64,000 bases of DNA from Haliclystus octoradiatus. Taxonomy: Eukaryota > Cnidaria > Staurozoa > Stauromedusae > Haliclystidae. A program made the position numbers and the translations under genes. Below, one piece after another: positions 35,714 to 50,700 of this stretch. The stretch covers positions 19,955,301-20,019,300 of the forward strand of contig OU744453.1 of assembly GCA_916610825.1 (NCBI GenBank). Reading direction: 5' to 3'. Positions within the stretch are counted from its first letter, which is position 1; each line of letters begins with the position of its first letter. The notes below the pieces were generated by a model. That model saw only the letters and a program-made list of their open reading frames with translations. It made no database searches and was not told the origin of the DNA.

Positions 35714-38700
35714 TATCATCATTTATTCAGGGCCCATAAGCCAATAGGCTTTTTTTCATGAGGCTGACAAAAGTACTCAAAGCTGGTGGTTATGAAACAC
35801 CAACCACTTCCAGCGCCAACCTTTACAAATTATTGCCCATTCTAACCCCGTTTTAGACTGCATTTAAAGTTATTTCTGTATTTTGAGAATGAAACTGTAA
35901 TGTCTAAAACATTGGAAATTGTGTAGCCTCCTTCTAGTCTTCTTTCCTGTTTCCATACCCATTCCAAATGAAGCATTTGAATTAAGAAGGCTTTGACCAT
36001 AAAATCACTGTTCTGCTGTGATTGCATTGTTTCATTGGCTCCACACGTCGACTGCACCTTGCAAATTAAGGTATGATTGAATGGCTCTCTATTAAGTTTT
36101 TAATACCAACTGCTTTTTTTCTTCTAGCAATGTGTACACGTGCATTGAAATCTCTTAGTTCATTAGAGCTTGTTGAATTCAAGTCTACAGGAGACCTGAC
36201 GCCCACAGGTACAGTGTGTTTTCTCTACCTTGTATGATGTTATCACTGACATCGTATGACATTGCTAAATCTCATCATTCATCTACGTGTAGAACATTTT
36301 TCATATGGCAAGGGTGTAATCATTTTGTGTGTAACAACTAAATTAATATCTAAAGACAATATTGCCCCAGGTTCATCTATAATTATCAAATCATTTACAA
36401 TATATCTGTTTCAATTAATCAGAAAGCAATATTTTTAAGTGAGTTTCCATTAATTTCTGTCCTGATTTTGTTGTTTCGAGCTTCTGCCGTTCTGAAGCAG
36501 TTCCTCACAAAGCGCAGAATCCTGATAACGTCTTTGTCGGAAAGCCAGCAAAAGTTTTCCGATAGGGGCTTTCACAGGACTGCAATCAGCTGTAGGATTT
36601 CTTTTCAGACAAAATAAACTTGAGTTGATAGCCTGATGATCAACTCATGAAAACTCAATACTTTACTTATAATATTAAAGTGTTTATTCTGGATATTGGG
36701 AGTTAGCTTCTATGGATAGAGACACATTTTATTTCCGTATACCGGTATGTTGTTCTTGTGTGTTTTATCAAAATGACAGTGTTGTTTGTAACCCAAGAGG
36801 GTCACTTTGACTGCATGTTTGTAGGGGGTAATGACCAAGCAAAGCAAAATCACAAGAACAACAAGTACGAATAGAAAAAGTTTCTCTATCTTAAGAAGCA
36901 AACTCTCAATATCTTGGATATAAACTTCAAGTAACATCTTCCTAATATTGGCTGTTGCATTCTATTTTAGAAACAGGTCGTCTTATGGCAAGATACTGCA
37001 TTGCTTATGATACTGTAGAGCTTTTCTCAAAATCACAAGGCTGCGAATCATTAGAGGAATTGGTATGTCATGCAAAATATCTATATTTCAAGACCTACAG
37101 AGTGTTTCTTTTCATTTTTTTTTATCCATTTGCAGTGGATATCACACCGCATTGGCTAGTCAGCTTTAATACTTTTATGTATTTGATGTACCATGTTCGT
37201 AATCTATTCATACAACCAATGTACTATCAACTATGACAGGTTGAAATTTTATCAAAGGCAAAGGAATTTGAAGACATGAAATTACGTGTTAACGAAAAGA
37301 AAATTCTTAATACTTTGAACAGTGACAAACATAGGACAACAATAAGGTAAATCATTTTACTCCTTGCTAAATTTAACTGGCCAATTGAATAAGATATTTT
37401 TATGTTATGTTACTAATGTAATATGTTAATGTTATAAGGTTTCCAATGAAAGGCAGAATCAAGACGACAGATCAAAAAGTGTCATGGTATGTTTTTATCT
37501 TTGTTTCAAAATCAAAATTGCTATTAGTTACTCATTACATGGATTGTACGACAGAAAGTTTTTCCTTCTGCAAGCCTCAATTTTTTTAACAAATGTTATT
37601 TCTTAATAATCCGGGGTCGTGAAAATCTAAAATCTAAATTTTATTTTTCATCATTTCCTAATAATTTCAAATTTGTATCCATCCATTTTTTGTCATTCCC
37701 TCTGAATCTTCCTAGCCTTTTGCAAACTAGGTTGCAAACTTGCAATGACCCTGCATGTATGGTTATAGAAATAGAGGAGTGGTGCAGGTGCCTTCGGTAG
37801 GGCGTTACCATCTCAATTACTCTATGTATGGTTATGTAACACTCTCCTTTTACCTTAAAATCAACACAAAATATATATTCGGACAAACCTGTTATAACTG
37901 CCACCTCTATACAGCAGCCACCTGTTTATAGTGGGCACTCTAGAAATGCCAAAGAATAATGTTTTGTATTGACTCAATCATCCTCAAACCTGACTACAAT
38001 GGTCACTGTCTCTACATATCATCATATCATAGCTGGTTGTTATATAGAAGTTTCATTGTAGTGCAAAAAACTCCATAAACTCACGTTTTTATGAAAATGT
38101 TTGCCATTTCATTTTCATATTCACAACATTTTCAGGAACTCTTTAATGGGCTGCTAATGGATGTTAATGAAGCTCATGAACTGTTTGTGAAGTGTATATA
38201 ATGTTAATGAAGTGCTTGAAAATATTTGTGTAGTTTTACTGGGGATGAATTGATTGTGTGCATAACTTCATGGCACAATTTACAGGACATTATTAATACA
38301 AATTGTAAATAAAATAATTATATAAAATTGTACAAGGACTTAATATTACCTAGAAAAATCAAGTTCAGAAACAGGAATCTATTTCCATGTACTATTTTTG
38401 TAGTTTTTCAACAATTATAAAATGATTAATAAAATTAATAAACATATCGTTGTGTTTTTAATAGTTTAATGTGGAAGTCTATAAGTCTATATGTTTCTAT
38501 TGAATCGGATTATTTATTCAACACAATTGATCATCAAAAATAATCTATTGCTTTTCTTTAAGTTTATTGCAGTCTGTCATGGGCTGCTTACCGATTAACG
38601 AATTTGCACTGTCCCAGGATATCACAGTAAGTAAGCTTGCATTATTCAAAGGAAATCCCTTGCAAAACCAATTCAACAGACCTTATGAAAAAGACTTAGG

Positions 38701-41700
38701 AATCAAACAGCTCAAACTTTCAAATGTAAACAAGATGTAAAAATGTCCTCCTTCTTGGTTCACTTGCATTATTGAAAAGTCAAACATTCAAATAAAGCTT
38801 TGATGCATATATATATATATATAGCTTTGACGTGCTCTGTCATAAATCCTTGAATTTTGCAGTATAGATTTTGAAAGCAGGAAACTAGAATAAACTTGCC
38901 TGGTTATTTGCTACATTCCACTACACTTTTGTATTATTTTTATTTTACGAAGAGCAGCAATATTTGCATCAACTTAGTAATGAAAAAAATGATATAGATT
39001 ATGCCAGTTTGTGGGTTTTGAATTGTAATTAATGGTTACGATCTCTCTTTTGAACAGAAGATAATTAACTTGATTATTCCACCTTAGAAAATATTGTTGG
39101 ATATTTTATGATACCGAATGACTGATCGATCTTGTCCACTATTAAGAGAGAGTGTTCACTATATTCCTCTGCAAAATATGTCCACTGACAAATACACCAT
39201 TTACTCTTAATGAGCCTTTCTTGATAAATTGTTAAAGTGTTTATGTGTATGATAGAACAACAGTATTAATAATATTTAATTCCTTTTTTAATAATGATTT
39301 AACCATGGCTGCTGGCATTACATGGAGATATGCCACAGGCTATATTACTGTGTCCATTGGTCAGTGCTTTTTGATACAACAGGCACAACCGCAAATAAAG
39401 CAAAAAGAAGTGAAAGGCCAAGGGTCACGCTACCGAATCATGAGACAGAACCACATAGCAAGATAACGAGAGGTGAAAGGGAGTGTTTACATGGTACAGC
39501 TTACACACATCTATTGTACAATTACAATTCCTAGCCATTTGTTCACATGGGTTGCATCTAGTCATTCTCATATTGTTTTTCTGATAATGTGACCGTCTAA
39601 TCTAATTATTGATGCTATGGAGTTATACAGTAGGTGTGATGCATAAATCACCCAATATTTTATTTTTTATTTTATAGAAAATATTCAGATCTGGACAGCG
39701 TGTGACAAAATGTTAGTATGATGTTTCATATTTGATTTGTTTGTATCCTATAGACATTGATTGTATTTATTTTTGCGTGTTTTTAATGTAGTTTTCATGG
39801 AATACATGTTACAAAAAGGACAATACAAAGGAGCTATCAATGCTACTATACTATACAAATGTTTTAGAGCAAGGTTAGTGTTGGCCTTTAATTTTAATAA
39901 CAGATCATTTAGTATTCATTATGGTCTCTGCATTACTACCCATTTTTCTAGCTCTATTGTGTAGATTAGTGTAGTTTTTTTCTCAGTAAAGTAGTAATTG
40001 AGACAGTATTGCCCTAGACAGACAATGCCCTACCGAAGGCACATGTACTACTCCTTTGTTTCTAGAAGAGAGACTCTTTGCTGAGAGCAATGACGTTAAT
40101 TGCTTCAGGGCAGATAGGCCTCAATTTTCAATGCACAATGGTGCGCCGCAGCTGCTCACAATGCAATTCCCTCTGGACTATTCTATCCGCTATCCTTAGT
40201 TAGATGGTACTCATTTGATGTTTTAGATAAAGTCAAGGCTGAGTTTAGATAAAGTCAAAGAAGGAGGATTAGCTCAGATGGCAGAGCAACCGAACTTCAG
40301 ATCGGATCATATCTGATCGACCGTGGTTCAAATCCCCCTAAGGTCAACTCAGCCTTGACTTTATCTGAAACATCAAATGAGTACCATCTGAGGATGGCGG
40401 ATGGAATGGTCCAGAGGGAATTGCATTGTGAGTAGCTGCGGCGCATCGTTGCGCATTGACAATCGAGACCTATCTGCCAAGAAATCTGTTGAAATTGATA
40501 TGCAGTGTCGCGGCTGAGATCAACCAAGAGCGTTTAAAATCATTGCTCTCAGCGAAAAAAGCCACTCATCTAGAAATAGAGGAGTGGTACGGGTGCCTTC
40601 GGTAGGGCGACACCGTCTACATTACATTTTTAAGGCTGAGTTGACCTTGGAGGATTCAAACACAGTTGTTCTCGTTCAGATATGATCACATCTGGAGTTG
40701 TTCTGCCATCTGAGCCAATATACCCTGTTAGAATTTAGTAAACAAATTAAAAATGCAAGCAGCAACAATCCCTTCATCCTTCAATGTTGGCATCTTCACA
40801 AAGCAATTGCACAAAGTTGATAAACATTCTTTGTGAGCTGAAATTCAAGAACTGTTTCTACAGTATTCTGTTTATGAACTGCTCATCATAAGTTATTCGA
40901 GATCAGGAATTGGCATTTTGATTCCCAGGAGAGTTTCGATCTGAATATTTCATGTCATTATATTCCTGGCAATATTGATATTTTGATACCCGTAATTGAT
41001 ATTTTAGATTATGGGAAAATTCTAGTTATGCTGCAAGACAGTTGGAGAGAGTTGGTAAGTCTTAGGAATTCTTTATAATTTTGAAATTGTGAAATGTTTT
41101 TCACATCGACGTTTGATACCGATCTGGAGGAAACGTAGGCACATTTTTCCAGAAGATATTTTTTGAGATTATTTTTAAGACACTTTGAAGTTTGTGCTTT
41201 CTTGTTTACAATTCCTATTGTTCTTGTAGGTCCTGCGATGTGCTCAGCACTTGTAAATGCTGGTGTTTCTACAATTGATAAAATCATGAATACCAATCCA
41301 AGAGAATTAGAAATGGTTTGTCTTCACTGTTTCACTGTCCAATCTTATATTGACCATTTATGTTCTATTATTATCAAAGCCTTTGATACACCTTATCTCC
41401 AGTAACTTGTGAACGGATTGCTTCAAGTATTACGAACCTCAACACAGCGGAAAATAAACTACTTTACATCCCCTGTGAAGACAGTGTATAGCTGTTAAAT
41501 GGCCTAAGTTTTATGAATTGTCCATGAGCTGTTAACAAGGGGCCCATAGACAGTTTGTGAATGTTGGCAAAGTTTCTGAATTAATCATGAACAGTTTCAT
41601 AACTCAACTAATTTGTTCTCGCAGGATTGCTTAATTTTTATGACCAGTTCATGAATCACTCATGTTTGTTATTTTTTGAAAAGGACTGTTAGCCATTCAG

Positions 41701-44700
41701 ATGCAGACTGCCTCATTGTCTCAATGAAGACCCTTGCATAACTACTTCATTACACATGTATTCCTCAATAAGATGAAATTCAAATTTTCATGAGAAAAAT
41801 TAGGATACAGTTCAAATATATATGTTCTGTTGGCTCTGTTATGTTAATTAAGAAGGACACCTGTACACGAGCCAGCCTATTAAAGGTAGATAAATTGACC
41901 ACTAAACACAGGTGGCCTTTAAATACAGAGTTGATTCAAACAAAAATAATATTTTAGAAATAACAAGAGTGACAATTATAGATAGTTGGTCGCTTTATAG
42001 AGGTGACCGTTATAATGGGTTTGACTGTATATATGGTAGCGTAATAATCCTACGACACATCCTGTTATGCAACTTAAAATATCATCATCATTTTAGATTG
42101 TAAATCGTCACCCACCATTTGGTAATCAGGTATTTTGTTAATTCATTTAAACATTTATGATCTTGATTCAATTTGTTCCACTGGGTAATCATACATGACA
42201 TACAAGCAATTGGTGAACAGTTCCCATACTTATCAATCATTTTGTTTGCCAAGATGCAGTTATGCTATTGCGAAACACTGTTCAAACCTAAGTCTGTTAA
42301 TTTTTGTTGCTATCCTTTATCTTAAAACTGATTACTGTAGTATTAGCTCACAAAATGGTGTCTAGAGCACATTGGTTAACTATTCTATGTACAGTTTTCA
42401 TAATGACGAGAACTTTGTTAGCTAGATGACCCTGTTGAATTTCATAAATATTTCATCAACAGTTCACAGAAAGTTTGTTGAAAGGCATGTATGAAATTTA
42501 CATGTGAATACTTGTATTCTTGTCATTAACTGTTCATGAAAACGTTTATGAAAATCGTCCCATTTTTCCCTGCAGAACATTTTCTAGGTTCATGAACAGT
42601 TTATGAATACTTCTTGGATATTAAATGGCCTGTTTATGAACCTAATTCCATGAACTGTTCATGAAATTTTCATGAGAATTTAAAAGTTGTTTTATCTTTC
42701 TAAGTTCCAATACCATCAGCTTCCTATATAGGGATAATTGTGTGTCAATTTAACTTTATTTTTATTTTGATGGACATAACCGAGCTGAAATAAATGTAAT
42801 ATAATTTATGTATTTTATGTCATCGAAAGCATTGTTCAAAACGTTTGTGTGTAATATTTATTAGGGAATTATGAACCGTTAATGTTGATGTGGCTATAGC
42901 TTTTACGACAATATTCAGATGTTATGAAGCTTTAATGAGGACCAACTTACAGAATCCCCTTTGATAAATGACACAAGTTTGTTTTATTTTGTTACCATCC
43001 TAAATCCTTAAGCTGATATTTTTGTTTTTGAAGATACGAGATTCTGCAGCAGCTCTTCCAAGACTTACTTTACATGTCGATCAGGTATGAATTTCATGGG
43101 TCTAAACTATTGGATGATTTCTTGTGATCACTAATATGTTGATTTTTCACAAGTCACATTGAGAAAAAATAGTTATTTTATCACATCAATACATTAACAA
43201 TTTATGCAAACTTTTGGATTAAGAACATTTTGTGAAAAATAATTGCAATACATCAAATAATAGTCATAAAAACGTGAACTTCTTTGTGAGATGTTTGAGA
43301 ATTGAAAATATTATCTATAAGAATTGACTGATTTATTAAATAACTTTGGACCACTGAAACCATCTTCAACTGACATTTCCATTATGTATTATTTATTTAT
43401 TTATTTGTATAAAATTAATTATTAAAGGTCTTTTACAAACAAGCAAAGGCAAATCATACAGTCGTACAGTGTTACACTAATATGCAGTCTAATAAGAGTG
43501 GTTACAATAGCTATCAAGATTTACACTGCCTAAATTTAATTTAAAGAGGTTACAACATTTTCAGATAACTGGCTCTAACTTTGATGTAACTATGTTTCTC
43601 TTTATTTGACAAATGTCACTACAACCCCTGTGAATGAAGCTTATGAACCGTTTATGAACATTTCCTTGTAGGCCTATGAACAGTGATGAACAGCTCATGA
43701 ACATTTCCTTGTAGGCCTATGAACAGTGATGAACAGTTCATGAACATTAAATTGCCCAAATTTTAATGAAAAGGTTAATAACAATAGAATGTGTACACTG
43801 TACAACGTTACTGAACGCAAATTATCTGCCGAAGGGTGGAGATAGTGTACACAAATTATGAAGATTGTCTATCTTTCTTAAATTTACCATCCTTAGAGTA
43901 TAGCCACCTTTATTTTGATATATCCTTTTGTTTAAAAATTTTACATAGATATACAGTAGAACCTAACTCATTTTTTGACATTACACCTTGTAACTTTTTA
44001 CAGGGGGGAAGAGGTCTATTTGTCTCTTCCTTTCTTGTCTGACACCAATGCTCAGAGGATCATCTAATCATATCCACAATACAATGTTGACTATGCTTAT
44101 AGTGTAAATGCCGCCTTAGCAGCACATAAACTGCATAATTGCCCACATTTTATTGTCAAATGCGTTTTTGCAGGCTGGACCAAGACAAGCAAAGTCTGTC
44201 CATTTGACAATAACTCTTGAGTTGAAAAACATCGAAGTGAGACGTAATTACCTCAATATCAAGAAACCAATATTTCAGCATTGTGTTTTATTATTGATTG
44301 GAGATGCTTCAAATAAAATTGTATTCAAACAGAAGATTATGTGAGTGGGTTGTCAATGTATAATGTATACATTTATTGATGTAAGGATTTTGTGAATGTG
44401 ACATGTAGCCAAACATATATTTTGTTTGTTGTGCTCTTCGTTAACGCAGCTGCAAAAATGAGGAGGAAGGAGTTTCAAAAATCAGATGTGTTTAAGTTTT
44501 GTTACTAATAGCGTTCAGCTTATACTCACTTAGGCATATTCTGGACACACTCTCTCTCAAAGGCTAAGTAAGAGATATGCCAGATTATATAACATTTTAC
44601 GTATGACCAAACTTTAAATGTCAAAAACCTGTGACAGGCAAATGCATACTCTCCTTATCTGCCTCATTAATAATTCAATTATTAATTCAAGAAATCTTTC

Positions 44701-47700
44701 ACACTTACTATGTCTGATGTCTTCGTTTAAATGACAGGAACTCTGCAAACACAAACTATTTTTATCTCACGTTACTGATAAAACTTGTTGGACCTCATCC
44801 CTCGGGTTCTTGGTTCAAATTTCTTGCGGATGCATTATTTGAAGGTGCTAAGAAGGGCATCCTACCAACAACTCACACACTCTCCAAAAACACTGACCAA
44901 CCACCCCAGTGCAGGGTGTCACAAAAGTTTTGATCTTCTTAGTCGATGTAGATCTTAGTATCAATCAATCTGCCAGCTCACCATTTATTCAATTCAATAT
45001 AGCAATTGCCACGATATAAACAACTCTCATAAGTTGTAAACCTCCATAAATTAGGCATAAGTTTACCCTCACTTAAAATGAACCATTTTAACCACAAAAA
45101 TCTGTTATCAGCTTACCCAGTTTGTGGTAAAATGATAACATCAACAACAACAAAACTTTTCCATGTAAAAGAAGAATGTGATACAGATGCATTCTTCTTC
45201 ATTCATTCTTCTTTTTATTTACAAGTTTCCTTGTCAGCTATGTCTAACTGTGATTTGTGGCGTTCTTTGTGTAGCAAATATGTAATACGTAAGAGGGACA
45301 GCACATTCCTATAATGTGACTGTCTAAACTTCAGGTAGTACTATTCTTCTTCAATTTTTATAGACATCGATAGATCCATCCAACTTTCTATCCTATATAG
45401 TATTTCTATCTTAAATCAATAGTTTTGATGGAGATATTTGTCCCAAGTCTTATCAAATTAATTTCCGTATGATATACATGATTTACTTATCATAGAAAGT
45501 AAGCCTATTCATTGTTCTATTAATTACAAGGGACTCACAGCTGATACAGAATGGCATATGGTCTCGTAAAGTTCAAATAATCCGTGCGGAAAAATCATCA
45601 GAACTTAACATTCATGTAATTAGCCAAGATTTTGGTAAGTAAAAGTTTTTGGATTGTGATAGGAGAACGGCAATGTCCCTGTGAGAAATAGTTCATGAAC
45701 GGTTCATGACTGTTAATTGGCCCCATTTCATGAATGTTTCAGGTACTATTGAAAAGTCTGTTAACATTAGTTCATGAAAAATGGGGCCATTCAATGTCAA
45801 GGAACAGTTCATGAACAGTTTTTCGTAGATGTGGTGTTTAATATTAATTTCAAATATATTTAATTTCCTTCTAAAATATAACGTCGTATTGAGAATAATC
45901 CTGCAATTTGACTGGTTGGTCCATGGGTTTGGAAATTCAAGGATAGACATTTTTTTTAAATTTTGTCAAGATGCTCAAAGCTGAAGAAGAATAGGAAACT
46001 GCAATGTATTACTAAAGAAATGATATCGACAAAGCTATCCTGTTAAGAAAAACCAACGTTTGTGTTTTAATTTGATCTAAGGACATTTTTACTAAGTAAA
46101 AACATTGACTTGAAATTTAATTTAAATCATTAATTTCAAGATCCGAACGACTTTCGCAATATAAACAAACACGATTCTGATAATTGTTTTATTTTAGAAA
46201 AGGATTAGGCTACCACACACGTTGCCGTGTTTGTATTCATATTTTCTACACTCAGGAAAGCTGGAAGACACTCAGGAAGTTTTAGTCATATCTGACTTGA
46301 TGACGCATGGTAACAGTGTTGGCTAGATAGGCGCTGATTGATTAAAACTTGATGCAGATATTTTTAAGACTCACCCCTGCGCACATATGTGTCTATTTCA
46401 TGAACTGTTCATGAAAATTGGGCCATCTAACGTTGATGGACTATTTTCACAAGGGCAGACAGCTCATTTTCTGTATTAATATCTTAAATTAATATTTTTA
46501 AAACCCTGTTTGTCTCCAGTTTGGCTCGAAACTTCACAAACATTATATTGACAGATCCGCTTACAGGAACATTTCATCAAAACCTCATGCATGTACGTTA
46601 AATTCTATTTTTGAAAGAAAAAATCCATGAATCAGCTTAACTCTAATGAGCTGTACTGTAGAAGAAAAATGAATTCATATATTTACATAATTGTATTATA
46701 TTTGTAGTTGGTTTGGATACTAGTAGAAAATTTACACCAGAATACACAACCAAACTACCTCAAGAAATTATCAATTCAACTATTGACAATAATACACAGG
46801 TACCTCGCATTTACTTGATAGTATTTCATTGTTAGATTTTAATTTAAGTGATTTAATTTGATATTTTCATTATCATTTTCAGTCAACGAAGAAGGACTGC
46901 TTAAAAGGTAATGTAGATATGTTCAAGCATGACGTTTATTGCTTAGTTATATATAAGACAATTTCAATTAGTCTGTATGAATAAGTATTGATACTATACT
47001 TACAATCCCATCTGTTTACAAGAAGGAAGAGTTACCCTGGTAGGTGAGCTACTCGCCATGTGCATTTGTATTTTAATGCATGTTCTACTAGTACCTGTCC
47101 GATTGACACACCTACCCAAGTTAAATAATTGGATGGAGCAGTGGGAAACAGGATGGCTCTGGTAGGAAACGTTACTCGCCAGTTCTGTTTGTAGTGCAAA
47201 AGTTGTTAATGAAAAGTGAAACTGAATCTATTTTTACTCCAGATGAATCTGTTGTTACTTTCAGCAAAATCGTCGTCACATCAAAAGACTCAATGTAATC
47301 ACAAATGTCGAGATAAGGCATGGTAAGTTATTTTTAAAAGTTATTTGTTTTGTCAAGATAAAAAAAGTATTTAGACCACGTATTTGAACTTTTTTGTTTT
47401 GTTTTGTTTTGTTTTATTTTATCTTCCCTTTATTTTGTTATGGACTGACTCACTCACTCACTCACTCACTCACTCACTCACTCACTCACTCACTCACTGA
47501 CGGACTCATTGATTGACTGACTGACTGACTGGCTGACTGATTGACTGATTCACTGACTCACTAAGGCCTGGATTATACAGCGCGCTTTCGAGCGTGCCGT
47601 GCTTTTGTTTACAGTAAATTGAAAGTTGGCTCGCTGCCGGCGCGCCCGTCGAACTTGACACGGCTCGCTGTCATTAGCACGGCGCGCTCCAAATCGAAAG

Positions 47701-50700
47701 CTCGCATAGGAAGAGCGTGCTTTCACTTGAAGGCGAACTTTCATTTCGACATTCCAGGGATTCCTCTTACCATATTTGGTAAAAACCGGGGGTTGATGTC
47801 GAGAAAGAAATGTCTAGCCTCTTTTTCTCGGCCGTTGCCTAGATACAGTTCCGTTTTGCAAATAAACAGATGAATAAACATTGATTTTCTTTCGAATTAT
47901 AATCGAAATCCACAAAATAATAATAGGGAAACTACTCAGAGCATCTGTACTTCTCAATTGAAGAGGAGAAAACTTTCAAATAGTATTAATTAGACAAGGT
48001 TATATATATATGCTCTGCAGATTAGATATAAGCCACTGTCTTGTATTTGTAGGACCATGGTAAGTTAAAAAACTATCATTGTACGATTTATTGTATCATT
48101 TTATCATCACAACTATTTGATGGCGAATTGTGATAAAAATCACTTTTTGAAGCAATAAATTTATTTCACGAAAAGCGTATACTTGTCAATCAAAAGTCTT
48201 GTGAGATATTTTCTTACACGTCATCATGTAATTCAAAGGAAGTTTTTACACAACTTTTGAGGACGGCTCGCTGTATAACTAGACATTTTCAAAAGCGCGC
48301 GCCTTCAAATGAAAGCGCGCTCGAAAGCACGGCACGCTCGAAAGCGCGCTGTATAATCCAGGCCTAAATGTATTTGATTGTGTTGTGTAGGTGTGGTCAT
48401 AAATGCTGCAAAGATTCATCTGATTTATCACCTTCCTCTTCTATTCAAATGGTAAACAGCCCAATTGAATCATCCAATGAACCTCTCTGATCAACTTCTC
48501 AGGGTGCTCATTCATCAGGACGAAATTGTTTCATATACTGATTAGCTCTGCTATCTACCTAGACAATTATTTATAGTTAATAATCTTGATTGTTTGGCAT
48601 TCGCCTCTTAAGCAGTTGGGGTGAAATGTGGCGATTCTTACTGAGATGTGCCTGAAAGTCCTTCAGTATATACTCTATAGAGTCAATTTGGATGGAAATC
48701 CATTCCTCAAATTGTTACTCACTGATTTGTTCCGTCCATTTAACTACTTCATAGTTGAAATATAGGCAAATGTATTCATCTATTATTCCAACAAATTTCT
48801 TTGCTAAAACCTTGCATCTTGATACTATCTCCCTTCATCAACTTTTGATTAAATTTTTCATTATAATACAGGCACCAAAACCATCAAATGAGAAAAAAGG
48901 TATCACGACTGAAAAAATTCAAACTCATTATGCTTACTGCTTTGATATGATAAATTTTACCATAGTTAATTATTGTTTGTCTGTTACAGTGCAAGGTAGT
49001 CTTGGTAGCTTCTACGATCTCATGAATTCAAAATCTAGTAACACAATGCAGAGGGGTTCAATTAGAATCAAGGTGGGTACGTATTTTTAAATTACTGACG
49101 CTATTGTCAAGTGTGAAATCACATCATATTCAAGTTTTTTTGGTGGTTCATACAGGCACACCTGTGGTCCAGATTCATAGTTTATCACTTAATTAAAAGG
49201 GTCTGTTTTGAAACAAAATGGTTTGCAATTCAATGTCATGTGAAGGTGTACGATTGAACTCGAAGGTTGAAATCGTCCATTCTTCCTTGAGTTTATCTGA
49301 ACATAAATGAGTATCATTGATGGCAATAAGAACTGTATTCAACGAAATATAAGCTATAAAATGCATCTAACTTTACTGTGTTTACCATCTAGGAATAGTT
49401 TTGTCTGTCCCCATAATCATTTACCTACCATAAGGTACCAAGTGCCCACGTTGCCAAGTTGTGATTGCCTTTAATACAATAGCTGCATAATTAAATGCTC
49501 TCTTTTGTATAAGTAGCACGTTCTGTTAGCATATAGCATTAATCGATCTTGTTGGGCTTTGCCACAGGGTGTGGTCATCATATGAGTGCGTTTGCATCCC
49601 CTTCCCTAATAGATCAGAAATATCCATCTCGCTCACTTTGTCGAAATGGACTGAACCTTATCATCTATTATCTTAGTGGTATACTTTTATCATGTGCATA
49701 GCCGAAAATGCTAGAGACGTGGTCATACACACCAAAAAAGCTAAAATTGTCTCACGAAGGGATTGAAAATGGAGCCTGTGGAGGCACATCGCCTATAAGA
49801 TCAGTTTCAAAGCCAATAGAGGTACTGATAGATCACAATTGAAAAGTAATAATATTTAAGCGAGCAGACTATATGTCTTTTTCTATTTATTGATATGAGT
49901 TGGTCACATGCCGTATCACAGCACAAAGAAACGCGTTTGATACTCAAGATAGGATGTTAAAATAAGAGTTTATAAATAAGACATAATTGGATTGATGAAA
50001 CAGGCTACTTAGACGATTACTTTACGAATAAAAGTTCTATGATTGCTTCATTTTATGTTGCTACTGCTATATCAATCCTTTCAAGGGAATGATTGCTTGT
50101 AATACGCGATGCAGATGTTGTGAACGATTCGGGAATTGTTTAACTTTTTAAAACCAGCATGTAGATAATCATTGCTTGGCACTTTCCACATGGAATCAGA
50201 GATAACCACCAAACTGCGTGCTTTGTCCCTGGCTTAGTGTTTTCTTTCTTTCCTTAATATGACTTCATTCACGATATTCAACTTTAATTTTGTTTAAGGA
50301 TTTGGAAAAGAAGACAAATGCTACTATATCAGTCTCTTCAAACATTGATGATTTTCAAAAGCTTAGAACTCCTACTATTCCATCAACGAGAGTCAGCAAA
50401 GAAAGTACCAAATCAAACACATCTGTTCCAAAATTTGATTTTGGTATATGGTCTACTCCTAAGGAAACTGTTCCTCCAATTGATACTATTACTCTTGATA
50501 AATCATGTGAATCAATTCGTTACGATCAAATATTTACTAACCAACCTGAAGAAATAATGACACATGATTTGAATTACTCATTGTTTGGCTCAAATGAAAA
50601 AATTAAACAGCCGACTGTAATCCAAGATTTAGAATTAAGACCAACACAAACTCAACGTCCGGTCTTAAAACGTAACATTATCAAAACAACGCCTAAACAG

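Noticed and set aside
40262..40346. Functional tRNA gene
   Set aside because: A and B boxes are present but the acceptor and T stems do not pair and the unit is embedded in an inverted-repeat element; a tRNA-derived repeat is the better call.
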